A DNA stretch of 20,383 bases from Flavobacteriaceae bacterium UBA2000 (GTDB lineage Bacteria > Bacteroidota > Bacteroidia > Flavobacteriales > Flavobacteriaceae), in assembly GCA_002335345.1 (NCBI GenBank), contig DDCS01000140.1, forward strand, positions 1-20,383, written 5' to 3'. The notes beneath the pieces are model-generated. The model ran no database searches, was not told the DNA's origin, and was given only the letters and a program-made list of their open reading frames with translations. Numbering within the stretch: the stretch's first letter is position 1; each line of letters opens with the position of its first letter. The translations under genes and the position numbers were made by a program. Positions 8,153-15,850 of the stretch are shown piece after piece.

Positions 8153-8938
8153 ATGGAGCAAGATAGACCCCTTATATTGGTCACCAATGATGACGGCATA
8201 ACCGCCCCAGGAATCAGAACCTTGATTAATGCCATGCTGCCTTTGGGTGAGGTCGTCGTCGTGGCGCCCGATGCTCCACAAAGCGGTATGGGTCATGCCA
8301 TTACCGTTAATGACACCTTGTATTGCGACCCGATTAATGTTGATGATTCCTTGGATATTCGAGAATTCAGCTGCAGTGGGACCCCGGCAGATTGCGTCAA
8401 AATTGCGGTCAACGAAGTGCTGCATCGCAAGCCTGATCTTCTGGTCAGTGGAATCAATCACGGAAGCAACGCCTCGATAAACGTCATCTACAGTGGAACA
8501 ATGAGTGCCGCGGTGGAAGCAGGGACCATGGGCATCCCCGCTATTGGCTTTTCACTATTGGATTTTAGTTACAATGCAGACTTTAGTCACACGATACAAC
8601 CCATTCAACACCTCACCAAAGAATGCCTCACACACGGCATGCCTCAAGGGGTTGTTTTGAATGTGAATTTTCCGAAGATCGACCAAGGGCCCTTCAAAGG
8701 AATCAAAATTTGTCGTCAGGCCAATGCCCAATGGGTAGAGCAATTCGACAAACGCAAAAGCCCATGGGGGCGCACTTATTACTGGCTCTCAGGGGAATTT
8801 GTAAACTTAGATCAAGGCCAGGACACCGATCAGTGGGCTTTGGACAATGGCTATATCTCAGTGGTTCCTGTTCAATACGATTTGACGGCACATTATGCTA
8901 TTCCTTTAATTAACCAATGGAAGTTAAGTCATGAGTAA
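8153..8938 (+). CDS. surE: 5'/3'-nucleotidase SurE
   Basis: A 261-residue cytoplasmic metal-dependent phosphatase that removes phosphate from nucleoside monophosphates. The metal-binding set of the family is complete: Asp13-Asp14 in LVTNDDGITAPGI, Ser44 in VVAPDAPQSGMGHAIT, and Asn102 in SGINHGSNA. The motifs FSCSGTPADCVKIAV and NVIYSGTMSAAVEAG are also typical. An in-frame ATG at 8108 would add 15 residues (MFSPQISVFLTLNQN) that SurE proteins do not have, so the start at 8153 is chosen; the product then begins MEQDRPLILVTNDDG as expected. It ends with an 8-nt overlap with the next gene. The length matches the family. Confidence 0.95.
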   Translation: MEQDRPLILVTNDDGITAPGIRTLINAMLPLGEVVVVAPDAPQSGMGHAITVNDTLYCDPINVDDSLDIREFSCSGTPADCVKIAVNEVLHRKPDLLVSGINHGSNASINVIYSGTMSAAVEAGTMGIPAIGFSLLDFSYNADFSHTIQPIQHLTKECLTHGMPQGVVLNVNFPKIDQGPFKGIKICRQANAQWVEQFDKRKSPWGRTYYWLSGEFVNLDQGQDTDQWALDNGYISVVPVQYDLTAHYAIPLINQWKLSHE

Positions 8939-9218
8939 AAGAATCTTTAAAGGACTTTTGGTTGGGTTTATCTTTAATGGAATTGGCGTGGTGCTGTGCC
9001 TGTTCATTTTTAGTCTGTTAAACAACAGTACTATTGAAGCGATGTGGACCGGGTTTTTAGAAACCCAACGATTGTGGATGTTGATTTCCCTCGGCGCACT
9101 ACCTAATTTACTGGCCTTTTTTGAGTTTTTAAGACGAAACCAAGAATACGAAGCTCGAGGCGTCCTTTTGGCCACAATTGTGGCGGCTCTAGCGACCTAT
9201 TTCTTATATTTTTTCTGA
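8931..9218 (+). CDS. Small three-helix membrane protein of unknown function
   Basis: A 95-residue protein that I do not recognise by motif. It has three hydrophobic segments (about residues 9-30, 48-67 and 77-95) and a basic N terminus (MSKRIFK), so the N terminus is probably cytoplasmic. The loop after helix 2, LRRNQEYEARG, is strongly charged. It is likely a real gene: it overlaps the surE stop by 8 nt (ATGAGTAA), ends 1 nt before lpxB, and fills the space between two conserved genes on the same strand. Translational coupling with both neighbours is likely. Nothing in the sequence assigns a function; a role beside lipid A synthesis would be inferred from position only. Confidence 0.8.
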   Translation: MSKRIFKGLLVGFIFNGIGVVLCLFIFSLLNNSTIEAMWTGFLETQRLWMLISLGALPNLLAFFEFLRRNQEYEARGVLLATIVAALATYFLYFF

Positions 9219-9219
9219 T

Positions 9220-10329
9220 ATGAAGTATTACATCATTTCGGGAGAGGCCTCTGGAGATTTACACGGATCAAATCTGATTCGGGCTCTCAACCAAAAAGAC
9301 CCGAAGGCCGAAATCCGGGGGTGGGGTGGTGATCTCATGCAGGCCCAAGGCATGACGCTAGTGACCCACTATCGGGATTTGGCATTCATGGGGTTTATCG
9401 AGGTTTTATTCAATCTCAAAACCATATTGGGCAATATAAAACGCTGTAAAAAAGACATTCAAGCCTTCAATCCAGACGTTTTGATTCTCATTGACTATCC
9501 CGGGTTCAACATGCGTATTGCTCGCTGGGCCAAGAAACAAAATATTCCGGTCCATTACTATATTGCGCCTCAAGCTTGGGCGTGGAAAGAAAATCGCGTT
9601 AAAGATATTCGCCGTGATGTTCATGCGCTCTATGTCATTTTGCCCTTTGAAGCGGATTTTTTTGGCCAGCGAGGTTGTCCCGTTCATTTTGTGGGACACC
9701 CGCTTCGTGATGCGCTTTTAAATAAGCCCGAAGTTAAAGAAGATCAGTTTCGATCAAAGTACAATTTGGATCAGCGGCCGATAATTGCCCTACTTCCAGG
9801 AAGTCGCAAGCAAGAAATTTCGGCAATGCTCCCCACAATGGCAAAAATGGTCGATAAGTTTAAAGAATATCAGTTTATTGTTGCCGGAGCCCCGTCGATA
9901 GAATTGAGCTTTTATCAACAACTTATTGATCAGTCAAAAATTCAGGTGGTCACCCAAGACACCTATTCTATTCTCAGTGTTGCCTATGCCGCGATGGTTA
10001 CCTCGGGCACAGCCACATTGGAAACGGCCTTATTAAATGTGCCGCAAGTGGTTTGTTATAAAGGACATTGGTTGTCTTATCAAATTGCCAAACGCATCAT
10101 TAAACTGTCCTACATTTCTCTAGTCAATTTAATCCTTGATGCTCCTGCAGTACCCGAACTTATTCAAGGTCAGTTCAATGACCAGAACCTTAGGGATCAC
10201 TTAGGTCAATTACTCAGCCAGCAGGGTCGATCCGCACAACTAAAGGCCTATGATCAGCTCCTTGAAAAGTTGGGCCCGTTAGGGGCCAGTGAGCGCGTTG
10301 CCTCATTAATTTATGAACACGCCCAATAA
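9220..10329 (+). CDS. lpxB: Lipid-A-disaccharide synthase
   Basis: A 369-residue GT19-family glycosyltransferase that joins UDP-diacylglucosamine and lipid X to form the disaccharide of lipid A at the inner face of the inner membrane. Diagnostic motifs occur in order: SGEASGDLHGSNLI (residues 7-20), IDYPGFNMRIA (91-101), YYIAPQAWAWKENR (113-126), FVGHPLRDA (157-165), LPGSRKQEI (192-200), TSGTATLETAL (261-271) and the C-terminal SLVNLILDAPAVPELIQ (300-316). The length is close to the usual 380. It begins 2 nt after the stop of the preceding small gene. No other lpx gene is in the window. It shows that the host makes a Gram-negative outer membrane. Confidence 0.96.
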   Translation: MKYYIISGEASGDLHGSNLIRALNQKDPKAEIRGWGGDLMQAQGMTLVTHYRDLAFMGFIEVLFNLKTILGNIKRCKKDIQAFNPDVLILIDYPGFNMRIARWAKKQNIPVHYYIAPQAWAWKENRVKDIRRDVHALYVILPFEADFFGQRGCPVHFVGHPLRDALLNKPEVKEDQFRSKYNLDQRPIIALLPGSRKQEISAMLPTMAKMVDKFKEYQFIVAGAPSIELSFYQQLIDQSKIQVVTQDTYSILSVAYAAMVTSGTATLETALLNVPQVVCYKGHWLSYQIAKRIIKLSYISLVNLILDAPAVPELIQGQFNDQNLRDHLGQLLSQQGRSAQLKAYDQLLEKLGPLGASERVASLIYEHAQ

Positions 10330-10342
10330 AGTGAAAAACCAC

Positions 10343-10861
10343 ATGGTCTCATTTCATAAGCCCTTGGTTAATTTAATCCTTCTGTGTTCATTGGCCATAA
10401 GTCTGTCTGGTTGTGGCAGCAGTCGAAATGTGGGTCATCGAAATGCCAATGTCACTGCAAAGAACATCGATCTAACCAAAAAAGAGTCCTTATTAATTGA
10501 CCAAGCAAAAAGCTTTATCGGCACCCCGTATCAATGGGGTGGAGACAGTAAACAAGGTATGGACTGTTCTGGACTCATTTACCAAAGCTTTAATGCCATT
10601 GATATCGATGTTCCGCGCACGACACAAGAGCTGATCCATCAAGGGCGCAAAATTGTGCCGAGAAAATTAAAGCCCGGAGATTTAGTGTTTTTTAAAACGC
10701 TTAAATCAAAAGCCAAAGCGACGCATGTTGGCCTGGTTACGCAGAGGACAAAAAATGAAACCCTTTTTATTCATTCGGGGACTACAAGCGGAGTGACAAT
10801 TTCTAAATTAGGGGATACCTATTGGAAAAAGCACTTTGTTTTTGCCCGACGCATTTGGTAA
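10343..10861 (+). CDS. NlpC/P60 (C40) family peptidase, lipoprotein
   Basis: A peptidoglycan endopeptidase of the NlpC/P60 fold, which cuts stem peptides between D-Glu or related residues and the diamino acid. With the start used here (172 residues) a lipoprotein signal runs to lipobox LSGC (Cys24), and the catalytic triad is Cys75 (GMDCSGLIYQSF), His128 (ATHVGLV) and His144 (FIHSGT). KPGDLVFF (110-117) is also typical. In-frame alternatives are ATG 10313, which overlaps lpxB by 17 nt and adds a 10-residue leader, and GTG 10331, just after the lpxB stop; 10343 gives the most standard signal peptide. It resembles MepS/Spr-type hydrolases, but the specificity cannot be read from the sequence. 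Confidence 0.92.
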   Translation: MVSFHKPLVNLILLCSLAISLSGCGSSRNVGHRNANVTAKNIDLTKKESLLIDQAKSFIGTPYQWGGDSKQGMDCSGLIYQSFNAIDIDVPRTTQELIHQGRKIVPRKLKPGDLVFFKTLKSKAKATHVGLVTQRTKNETLFIHSGTTSGVTISKLGDTYWKKHFVFARRIW

Positions 10862-10879
10862 ACCACTAGCTTGCATTCA

Positions 10880-10905
10880 ACTCCCTTTAACGTCATTTAG
10901 GGAGT
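10880..10905 (+). promoter_or_regulatory. Inverted repeat overlapping the comEC GTG start
   Basis: Perfect 7-bp arms ACTCCCT (10880-10886) and AGGGAGT (10899-10905) flank a 12-nt loop in the 42-nt gap between the NlpC/P60 gene and comEC. The right arm covers the first two bases of the GTG start (10904-10906). If it forms in the mRNA, the hairpin would partly hide the comEC start. No T-run follows, so it is a poor terminator. A chance occurrence is possible. Confidence 0.3.
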
Positions 10906-12943
10906 GTCACAACCAATCAATACAAGACTTTTTGAAATAGCCCTTGGGCTAAGTATCGGGATTGTTTTGGGCCATTTTTATGACATGCCCAAAATCACCG
11001 AGAGCCTTATTTACCTGGGGATGGGTTTAGTACTGGTTCTCAGCTATTTGTTAACCGCCCATCACCGCCCTCAATTCTGGTGGTTTTTTCGGCTTTGGTT
11101 TTTTAGTCTCTGGGCCCTCATCGGAGGCTTGCACTATACCCATCAAAGGCCTGCCGAGCACGGTCACCATGAAAAAACAAAATTGCATGCTTTAGCGGTT
11201 CAAACAAGGCTGAAACCGTGGGGAAAAACCGCTCGATTCATGGCCTTATATTACTGCCCTGAGCAAAATGTACGTTACAAAGTTGCTCTTGTCACTAACG
11301 ATTCTCTGCTAAAATCATTCATCGATTTAAATCAAACGCTTTGGACCCATACCCCACCAAAAGTCATCGAAAAAAGTAAAAATCCCGGAGGATTTGATTC
11401 CAAGGCCTATTACCACAGCCAAGGGATTGAACGATACATTCAACTCTCCAGTAAAGAAATCTATTGTTGGAGTAAACACCCTATGACCTTTAAGGCAACA
11501 GCACAAAAAATTAATGCTCGATTGGCGCAATTTTGGCAAAACGCCCCAATATCAAGTGAATCTAAAGCCTTAGCCTTGGCGATAATCCTGGGGCAAACTG
11601 AAGATTTAACGCCAGAGCTAAAAACACAATTTGCCCATGCCGGGGCCTTACACGTCCTGGCGCTATCGGGTATGCATGTGGCCATGGTGGTCTTACTTCT
11701 TAAGTGGCTCCTTCGCCCATTAAAATATTTAGCCTTTGGCACTAAAATTCAAGCCTTTACGCTTATTTTATTGCTCTGGTCCTATGCCACAATCTGTGGA
11801 TTAAGCCCGTCAATCACCAGGGCCGTTTGCATGTTTAGTGTCTGGCAATTCGCTAATTTATTGGGGCGACCCATTAGTGGATCTAACAGTCTAATCCTGA
11901 GCTATATCTTACTGCTTTGGGCGGCGCCCTATTGGTTGTTTTCGGTGGGCTTTCAGTTGAGTTTTGTTGCCGTGATGGCCCTAACATTTATCCCTTCACG
12001 AATCGAACGATTGTGGCACCCAAAAAACAAAATCTACCGGTATATCGCTGAACTTCATATAGTGGGGATGGCGGCACAAATCGGAGTGGGTCCCTTGTCC
12101 GTTTACTATTTTCACCAATTTCCACTTATGTTTTGGCTGAGTAATTTCATTATTCTCCCATTAATAGGTCCCGTGGTGATCTTTGGGGTGGTTCTCACCC
12201 TGAGCAGTATCATGACTACTCCTCCGCAGGTAGTCTTGGACATTTGGGAACAATTAACCCATTTAATTTTAGGCAGCGTTGAATGGATTTCGAGTGATAA
12301 AGACCTACTCGTGGAGGATCTAAACCTTTCCATGTCTCGCTTATTGAGCTATTATTTAGTGGCCGTTTTTTTATGGTGGAGCCTACAACATCCTTGGATT
12401 AATAAAAGAAAAATAATCACCCTTTACCTCCCCATCTTACTGAGCGTTATCTCAGTAGGGCATCTGTTGCAAAGCCTTATGCCAGCGAAACAAGACGTTC
12501 AATTTGCCTTATTGCATCGATACAAGCATACTGTAGTTATCGCTAAAACTAAAGATGGTATTATGGGCTTGTCCCATGCGACACAGCAAAATTCTGGCTT
12601 AATGCGCGAATACGCAAGACATTATCACCAGACCTTGAAACAGGAACGTGCTTTGAACAGGATTATGGGATTTAACGGGACTCCCATTATTGTGATTGAC
12701 TCGACTGGGTTGTATCCTAAACTTAGTGGTGCGATAGTCCTCATTACCAATAACGCCAAAATACATTTTGAGCAAATGGTTCACCAGCTTAAACCAAGCC
12801 TTGTACTCGCCGATGGTTCTAATTACTATAATTTGGTTCAATTCTGGCGACAACAGGCCAAAAAAATAAATCAAAAGTTTTTAGACACCTACAAATTCGG
12901 GGCAATTGAGGCGCACGAGCCCGAGTTTAAAACGTACTTTTAA
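10904..12943 (+). CDS. comEC: ComEC/Rec2-type DNA-uptake channel protein
   Basis: A 679-residue polytopic membrane protein of the ComEC/Rec2 family, the inner-membrane channel carrying single-stranded DNA into the cytoplasm during transformation. Order: N-terminal helices (about residues 10-80), an OB-like DUF4131 region (about 95-190, ending in NPGGFDSKAYYHSQGI), then the Competence domain (about 215-500) with FAHAGALHVLALSGMHVAM (243-261) and GLSPSITRAVCMF (299-311). The C-terminal part (about 530-679) does not show the HxHxDH motif of the metallo-beta-lactamase domain of Bacillus-type ComEC. The start is GTG; the preceding in-frame TAG (10898-10900) rules out any upstream start, and the next ATG (10985) would lose the first helix. 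The 3' end overlaps the convergent thioredoxin gene by 17 nt. Confidence 0.92.
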   Translation: MSQPINTRLFEIALGLSIGIVLGHFYDMPKITESLIYLGMGLVLVLSYLLTAHHRPQFWWFFRLWFFSLWALIGGLHYTHQRPAEHGHHEKTKLHALAVQTRLKPWGKTARFMALYYCPEQNVRYKVALVTNDSLLKSFIDLNQTLWTHTPPKVIEKSKNPGGFDSKAYYHSQGIERYIQLSSKEIYCWSKHPMTFKATAQKINARLAQFWQNAPISSESKALALAIILGQTEDLTPELKTQFAHAGALHVLALSGMHVAMVVLLLKWLLRPLKYLAFGTKIQAFTLILLLWSYATICGLSPSITRAVCMFSVWQFANLLGRPISGSNSLILSYILLLWAAPYWLFSVGFQLSFVAVMALTFIPSRIERLWHPKNKIYRYIAELHIVGMAAQIGVGPLSVYYFHQFPLMFWLSNFIILPLIGPVVIFGVVLTLSSIMTTPPQVVLDIWEQLTHLILGSVEWISSDKDLLVEDLNLSMSRLLSYYLVAVFLWWSLQHPWINKRKIITLYLPILLSVISVGHLLQSLMPAKQDVQFALLHRYKHTVVIAKTKDGIMGLSHATQQNSGLMREYARHYHQTLKQERALNRIMGFNGTPIIVIDSTGLYPKLSGAIVLITNNAKIHFEQMVHQLKPSLVLADGSNYYNLVQFWRQQAKKINQKFLDTYKFGAIEAHEPEFKTYF

Positions 12944-12945
12944 AC
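12925..12945. terminator. Inverted repeat over both stop codons of convergent comEC and thioredoxin genes
   Basis: GTTTAAAA (12925-12932), spacer CGTAC (12933-12937) and TTTTAAAC (12938-12945) form a perfect 8-bp inverted repeat. The left arm contains the minus-strand stop (12927-12929) and the right arm the comEC stop (12941-12943). There is no intergenic DNA here, so any terminator for these two genes must be coding sequence. The stem is one G-C and seven A-T pairs, so it is weak as an intrinsic terminator, and the function is inferred. Confidence 0.35.
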
Positions 12946-13472
12946 GTCTCTTGATACTGTATCCAAGCCTCTTCTGTCGTTATTTCCTTATACTGGTCAG
13001 AGGCGATCATCTTTAAAAATATTTCCAGTTCCTGAGCGGACTTATAGCCTGGAAGGGCTTGAATCAAATCGCCATTTTCATCAAAAAAGACTAAACTGGG
13101 ATAGGCATTAATGCGTAAAGCATCTGCAAAAAAATGTTGTGCGTTTCGGCCTTTGCGCTCCGGTTGATGATTTGGATTCGTGTAAGTAAAGTCTTTGTAA
13201 TCTACAGCCTCTGTACCTTCCCCATCAAATTTTACAGCGTAATAATGCTTATTGACATAGCGCACCAAGCGCTTATTGGTGAATGTATTTTTGTCGAGCA
13301 TTTTACAAGGACCGCACCAATCGGTGTACACATCCATAAAAATCTTCTTCGGTTTTTGCTCTTGTGCCGCCAAGGCCTCGTTCATGCTCATCCATTTTAT
13401 TTGTGCCTGAAGCTGAGTAACCCCCAGCATAAACACAGCCATCAACCCTAAGAACCATTTCCGCCTTTTCAT
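12927..13472 (-). CDS. Secreted thioredoxin-fold protein, downstream tandem copy
   Basis: A 181-residue protein with a signal peptide (hydrophobic about residues 7-20, probable cleavage at LQA-QIKW) and a thioredoxin domain with redox motif W-C53-G-P-C56-K and the cis-proline region INAYPSLVFFD (Pro125). It should act as a periplasmic thiol-disulfide reductase or oxidase; direction and partners are unknown. A segment of about 35 residues between the second strand and the INAYP helix (FDGEG...YKDFTYTNP...GRNAQHFF) is longer than in classical thioredoxin and is shared with the neighbouring copy. The start codon shares one base with the stop of that copy (TAATG). The 3' end overlaps comEC by 17 nt. 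Confidence 0.87.
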   Translation of the reverse strand: MKRRKWFLGLMAVFMLGVTQLQAQIKWMSMNEALAAQEQKPKKIFMDVYTDWCGPCKMLDKNTFTNKRLVRYVNKHYYAVKFDGEGTEAVDYKDFTYTNPNHQPERKGRNAQHFFADALRINAYPSLVFFDENGDLIQALPGYKSAQELEIFLKMIASDQYKEITTEEAWIQYQETFKSTF

Positions 13473-14014
13473 TAAAAACTTGGTTTAAAATTAGCGACAT
13501 AATCGTCATAGGCCTCTTGGGTGCGCACACTTCGCCAAAGGTCCGTGCCAAAAAACCTTAAGAATAATTCGAGTTGCTGGGCCGTGCGGTAACCGCGGAC
13601 ACTCTTGATCAAACCACCCGATTCATCCATAAAAATAACAGTTGGGTAGGCATTAATCCCTAAATAACCGGCAAATTGATGAGATGAATTACGCCGTTTT
13701 GCTTTAGCTGGATCATATTTCGGATTGTCATAAGTCTTGCCTTTATAGACTACGACCTCATCTCCCTCTCCATTGAATTTAACTGGATAAAAATGTTCGT
13801 TAATAAAAGCAGCTACTTTAGGATTGCTAAAGGTATTGCGATCGTAAAGTTTACAGGGCCCACACCAAACGGTGTAGACGTCTACAAATATTTTTTTTGG
13901 ATGAGCACGTTGTGCCGCAAGCGCCTCACTCATGGACATCCATTGAACCTCCTGAGCCATAAGTCCAGTGGTCAAAAAAATAAAAAATAACCCTATGATT
14001 GTTCTTATCTTCAT
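13472..14014 (-). CDS. Secreted thioredoxin-fold protein, upstream tandem copy
   Basis: A 180-residue paralogue of the next gene. By eye about half of the mature residues are identical, with the longest shared blocks around WMSM-x-EALAAQ, PKKIF-x-DVYT, WCGPCK and INAYP. The signal peptide probably ends at LMA-QEVQW; the redox motif is W-C51-G-P-C54-K, and the cis-proline is Pro124 in INAYPTVIFMD. Both copies keep the catalytic cysteines, so neither looks degenerate. It is first in a two-gene unit with a TAATG overlap. The 77-nt gap from the POT gene upstream contains a short tandem repeat and a GACTTTTG box (minus strand, 14033-14026; 7 of 8 to TAnnTTTG) that may give this pair its own promoter. 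Confidence 0.88.
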   Translation of the reverse strand: MKIRTIIGLFFIFLTTGLMAQEVQWMSMSEALAAQRAHPKKIFVDVYTVWCGPCKLYDRNTFSNPKVAAFINEHFYPVKFNGEGDEVVVYKGKTYDNPKYDPAKAKRRNSSHQFAGYLGINAYPTVIFMDESGGLIKSVRGYRTAQQLELFLRFFGTDLWRSVRTQEAYDDYVANFKPSF

Positions 14015-14038
14015 TTATTTTCAATCAAAAGTCAGCCC

Positions 14039-14088
14039 TAATGGTTAAATCAGCATAATGGTTAAATCAGCCCAACAGTTGAATCACC
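14039..14088. repeat. 17-nt-period tandem repeat between the POT and thioredoxin genes
   Basis: TAATGGTTAAATCAGC occurs exactly at 14039-14054 and 14056-14071. A degenerate third copy (11 of 16 bases, CAACAGTTGAATCACC) lies at 14073-14088. The start-to-start distance is 17 nt in both steps. The array fills most of the 77-nt intergenic region. It could be a slippage duplication or repeated binding sites upstream of the thioredoxin pair. Confidence 0.7.
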
Positions 14089-14091
14089 TGA

Positions 14092-15837
14092 TTAGCGGAC
14101 CCCATGCATTAATTTCTTTATCACTGGATACATTACGGCCGAAAATACGCCTAACCCCACGGCGACAAAGGTCAGCAGCCAAAAGAAGGAACTCAAGCCC
14201 TCAGTCTGGGCAATTTCTTCGGAGGCCTCGCCAAAAACACCAGCAAGTTTCATACCAATGGCTACCGCTAAATACCAAACCCCAAACATTATGGCAATCA
14301 TACGACCAGGGACGAGCTTACTGACATAGGACAAGGCCACTGGAGAAACGCAAAGCTCTCCCATGGTATGGAAAAAATAGACTAAGATTAACCAAATAAT
14401 ACTCACTGAGGCTGTCTCGGCCCCTACAGGTATGTCCGAGGCCCCCACAGCAACACAAGCCATCCCTAAACCGAGTAAAAGCATACCAATGGCATATTTC
14501 ATGTTGGCGCTTGGATTGTACTTACTTTCCCACCATCGCGAAAATAATGGAGCAAATGTAATGATGAATAAGGAGTTCAAAATACCAAACCAAGACGCAT
14601 CAATCTCGGCTACATCTTGACTGAATTTATCATTTAATCGATAAAGCGCAATGGCCCAAATTATTATAAAACTCAGCCCCAAGATGATATTCGACCACTT
14701 AAAACGGGTAAATATTTGACCAAAAAGCTTGAACAACACCCAAGTGATAACCGCCAATGGAACAATAGTAACCAACGCGTCAACCACTTTAAAAATCAAG
14801 GCGGAATTCCCTTCAAGCATGCGATCGGTATAATCACGAGCAAAGATGGTCAAGGAACTCGGTGCTTGCTCAAAAATGGCCCAAAAGAAAATGGTAATAA
14901 ACGCAAAAAACATAACGGCCAACATCCGGTCCTTAGTGATTTTGTCATAACCGGGTAATCGTATAGCCAAGAGCACGATAAACAGAACTAGGGCCAAAAG
15001 AATCATAAAGGAAGAACCAGGCAGACCGGCAAGACTAAAATTAAATAAATTATAGGCGCCTTCGGATATTTTTGACACCGGATCGTTGATCATCCACGCT
15101 AAACCAATAAAGGACGCCAAGGCAATAATCAGTAGTTGAAGATTCGTAAATGGGTTGAGCTTAGGTTCATCTGGACCCAGCTCAGAAGCATCATCTACTT
15201 TTTTTGGCTTAAGTCCAATGCTGCCAAAAATATCTTGAGCCAACCAGAATTGTAATAATCCGAAGAGCATAAAAATTCCTGCCAGTCCAAAGCCCCAAGA
15301 CCATCCTACTTGTTCTCCCATATAACCGCAGAGCAAGATGCCTAAAAATGCTCCAGCGTTGACCCCCATATAGAAAATCGTATATGCCCCATCCTTTTTC
15401 TCTGAACGCGTGGCGTACATGGCGGAGATAATCGAAGTCATATTAGGTTTAAAGAACCCGGTTCCGAATACCAATAAGATCAAACCAGAATAGATGAAAA
15501 ATTCAGTTTCTAAGGCCATAAACGCATGGCCCAAAGTCATGAGTAAGGCCCCGATCAAAATCGCATATCTGAATCCTATTTTTTTGTCCGAGATATAGCC
15601 CCCGAGCAAAGTCGCCAGATAGACCAAAGAGGTATAGGTGCCAAAGATGGCAAAAGCATATTCACGCGGCCAACCCCAACCTTGGTCCAGTAATGATGCG
15701 GTAAAAAACATAACCAATAAGGACCGCATTCCATAATATGAAAATCGCTCCCACATTTCGGTAAAAAACAATACAAAAAGTCCTGCGGGATGACCCAGAA
15801 CCTTGTCCTTGAATAAATTTTCGATATCAGTATTCAT
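14092..15837 (-). CDS. POT/PTR2 family proton-coupled peptide transporter, long form
   Basis: A 581-residue MFS transporter of the POT family, importing di- and tripeptides with protons across the inner membrane. The family motif ExxERFxYY is present as E27-M-W-E30-R31-FSYYG; the PTR2 signature region is TIFYMGVNAGAFLG (153-166). Glu323 (FFWAIFEQ) and Glu494 (MGELCVSPVAL) match the helix 7 and helix 10 glutamates used in peptide POTs. Compared with the 445-residue neighbour it has two insertions: about 225-295, with two hydrophobic helices, and about 343-412, with two more. That predicts about 16 helices. It starts 13 nt after the stop of that paralogue, so the two share a transcript. Confidence 0.93.
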   Translation of the reverse strand: MNTDIENLFKDKVLGHPAGLFVLFFTEMWERFSYYGMRSLLVMFFTASLLDQGWGWPREYAFAIFGTYTSLVYLATLLGGYISDKKIGFRYAILIGALLMTLGHAFMALETEFFIYSGLILLVFGTGFFKPNMTSIISAMYATRSEKKDGAYTIFYMGVNAGAFLGILLCGYMGEQVGWSWGFGLAGIFMLFGLLQFWLAQDIFGSIGLKPKKVDDASELGPDEPKLNPFTNLQLLIIALASFIGLAWMINDPVSKISEGAYNLFNFSLAGLPGSSFMILLALVLFIVLLAIRLPGYDKITKDRMLAVMFFAFITIFFWAIFEQAPSSLTIFARDYTDRMLEGNSALIFKVVDALVTIVPLAVITWVLFKLFGQIFTRFKWSNIILGLSFIIIWAIALYRLNDKFSQDVAEIDASWFGILNSLFIITFAPLFSRWWESKYNPSANMKYAIGMLLLGLGMACVAVGASDIPVGAETASVSIIWLILVYFFHTMGELCVSPVALSYVSKLVPGRMIAIMFGVWYLAVAIGMKLAGVFGEASEEIAQTEGLSSFFWLLTFVAVGLGVFSAVMYPVIKKLMHGVR

Positions 15838-15850
15838 AGTGGTTGTTCTA

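Noticed and set aside
13472..13551. Frame change near the junction of the two thioredoxin-like genes suggesting a broken single gene
   Set aside because: Both products have their own signal peptide, CGPC motif and stop; the junction is a clean TAATG stop-start overlap.
14058..14324. 88-codon plus-strand open frame beginning in the 17-nt repeat
   Set aside because: Most of it is antisense to the C-terminal part of the long POT gene; the protein sequence is low in information and rich in R, Q and S.
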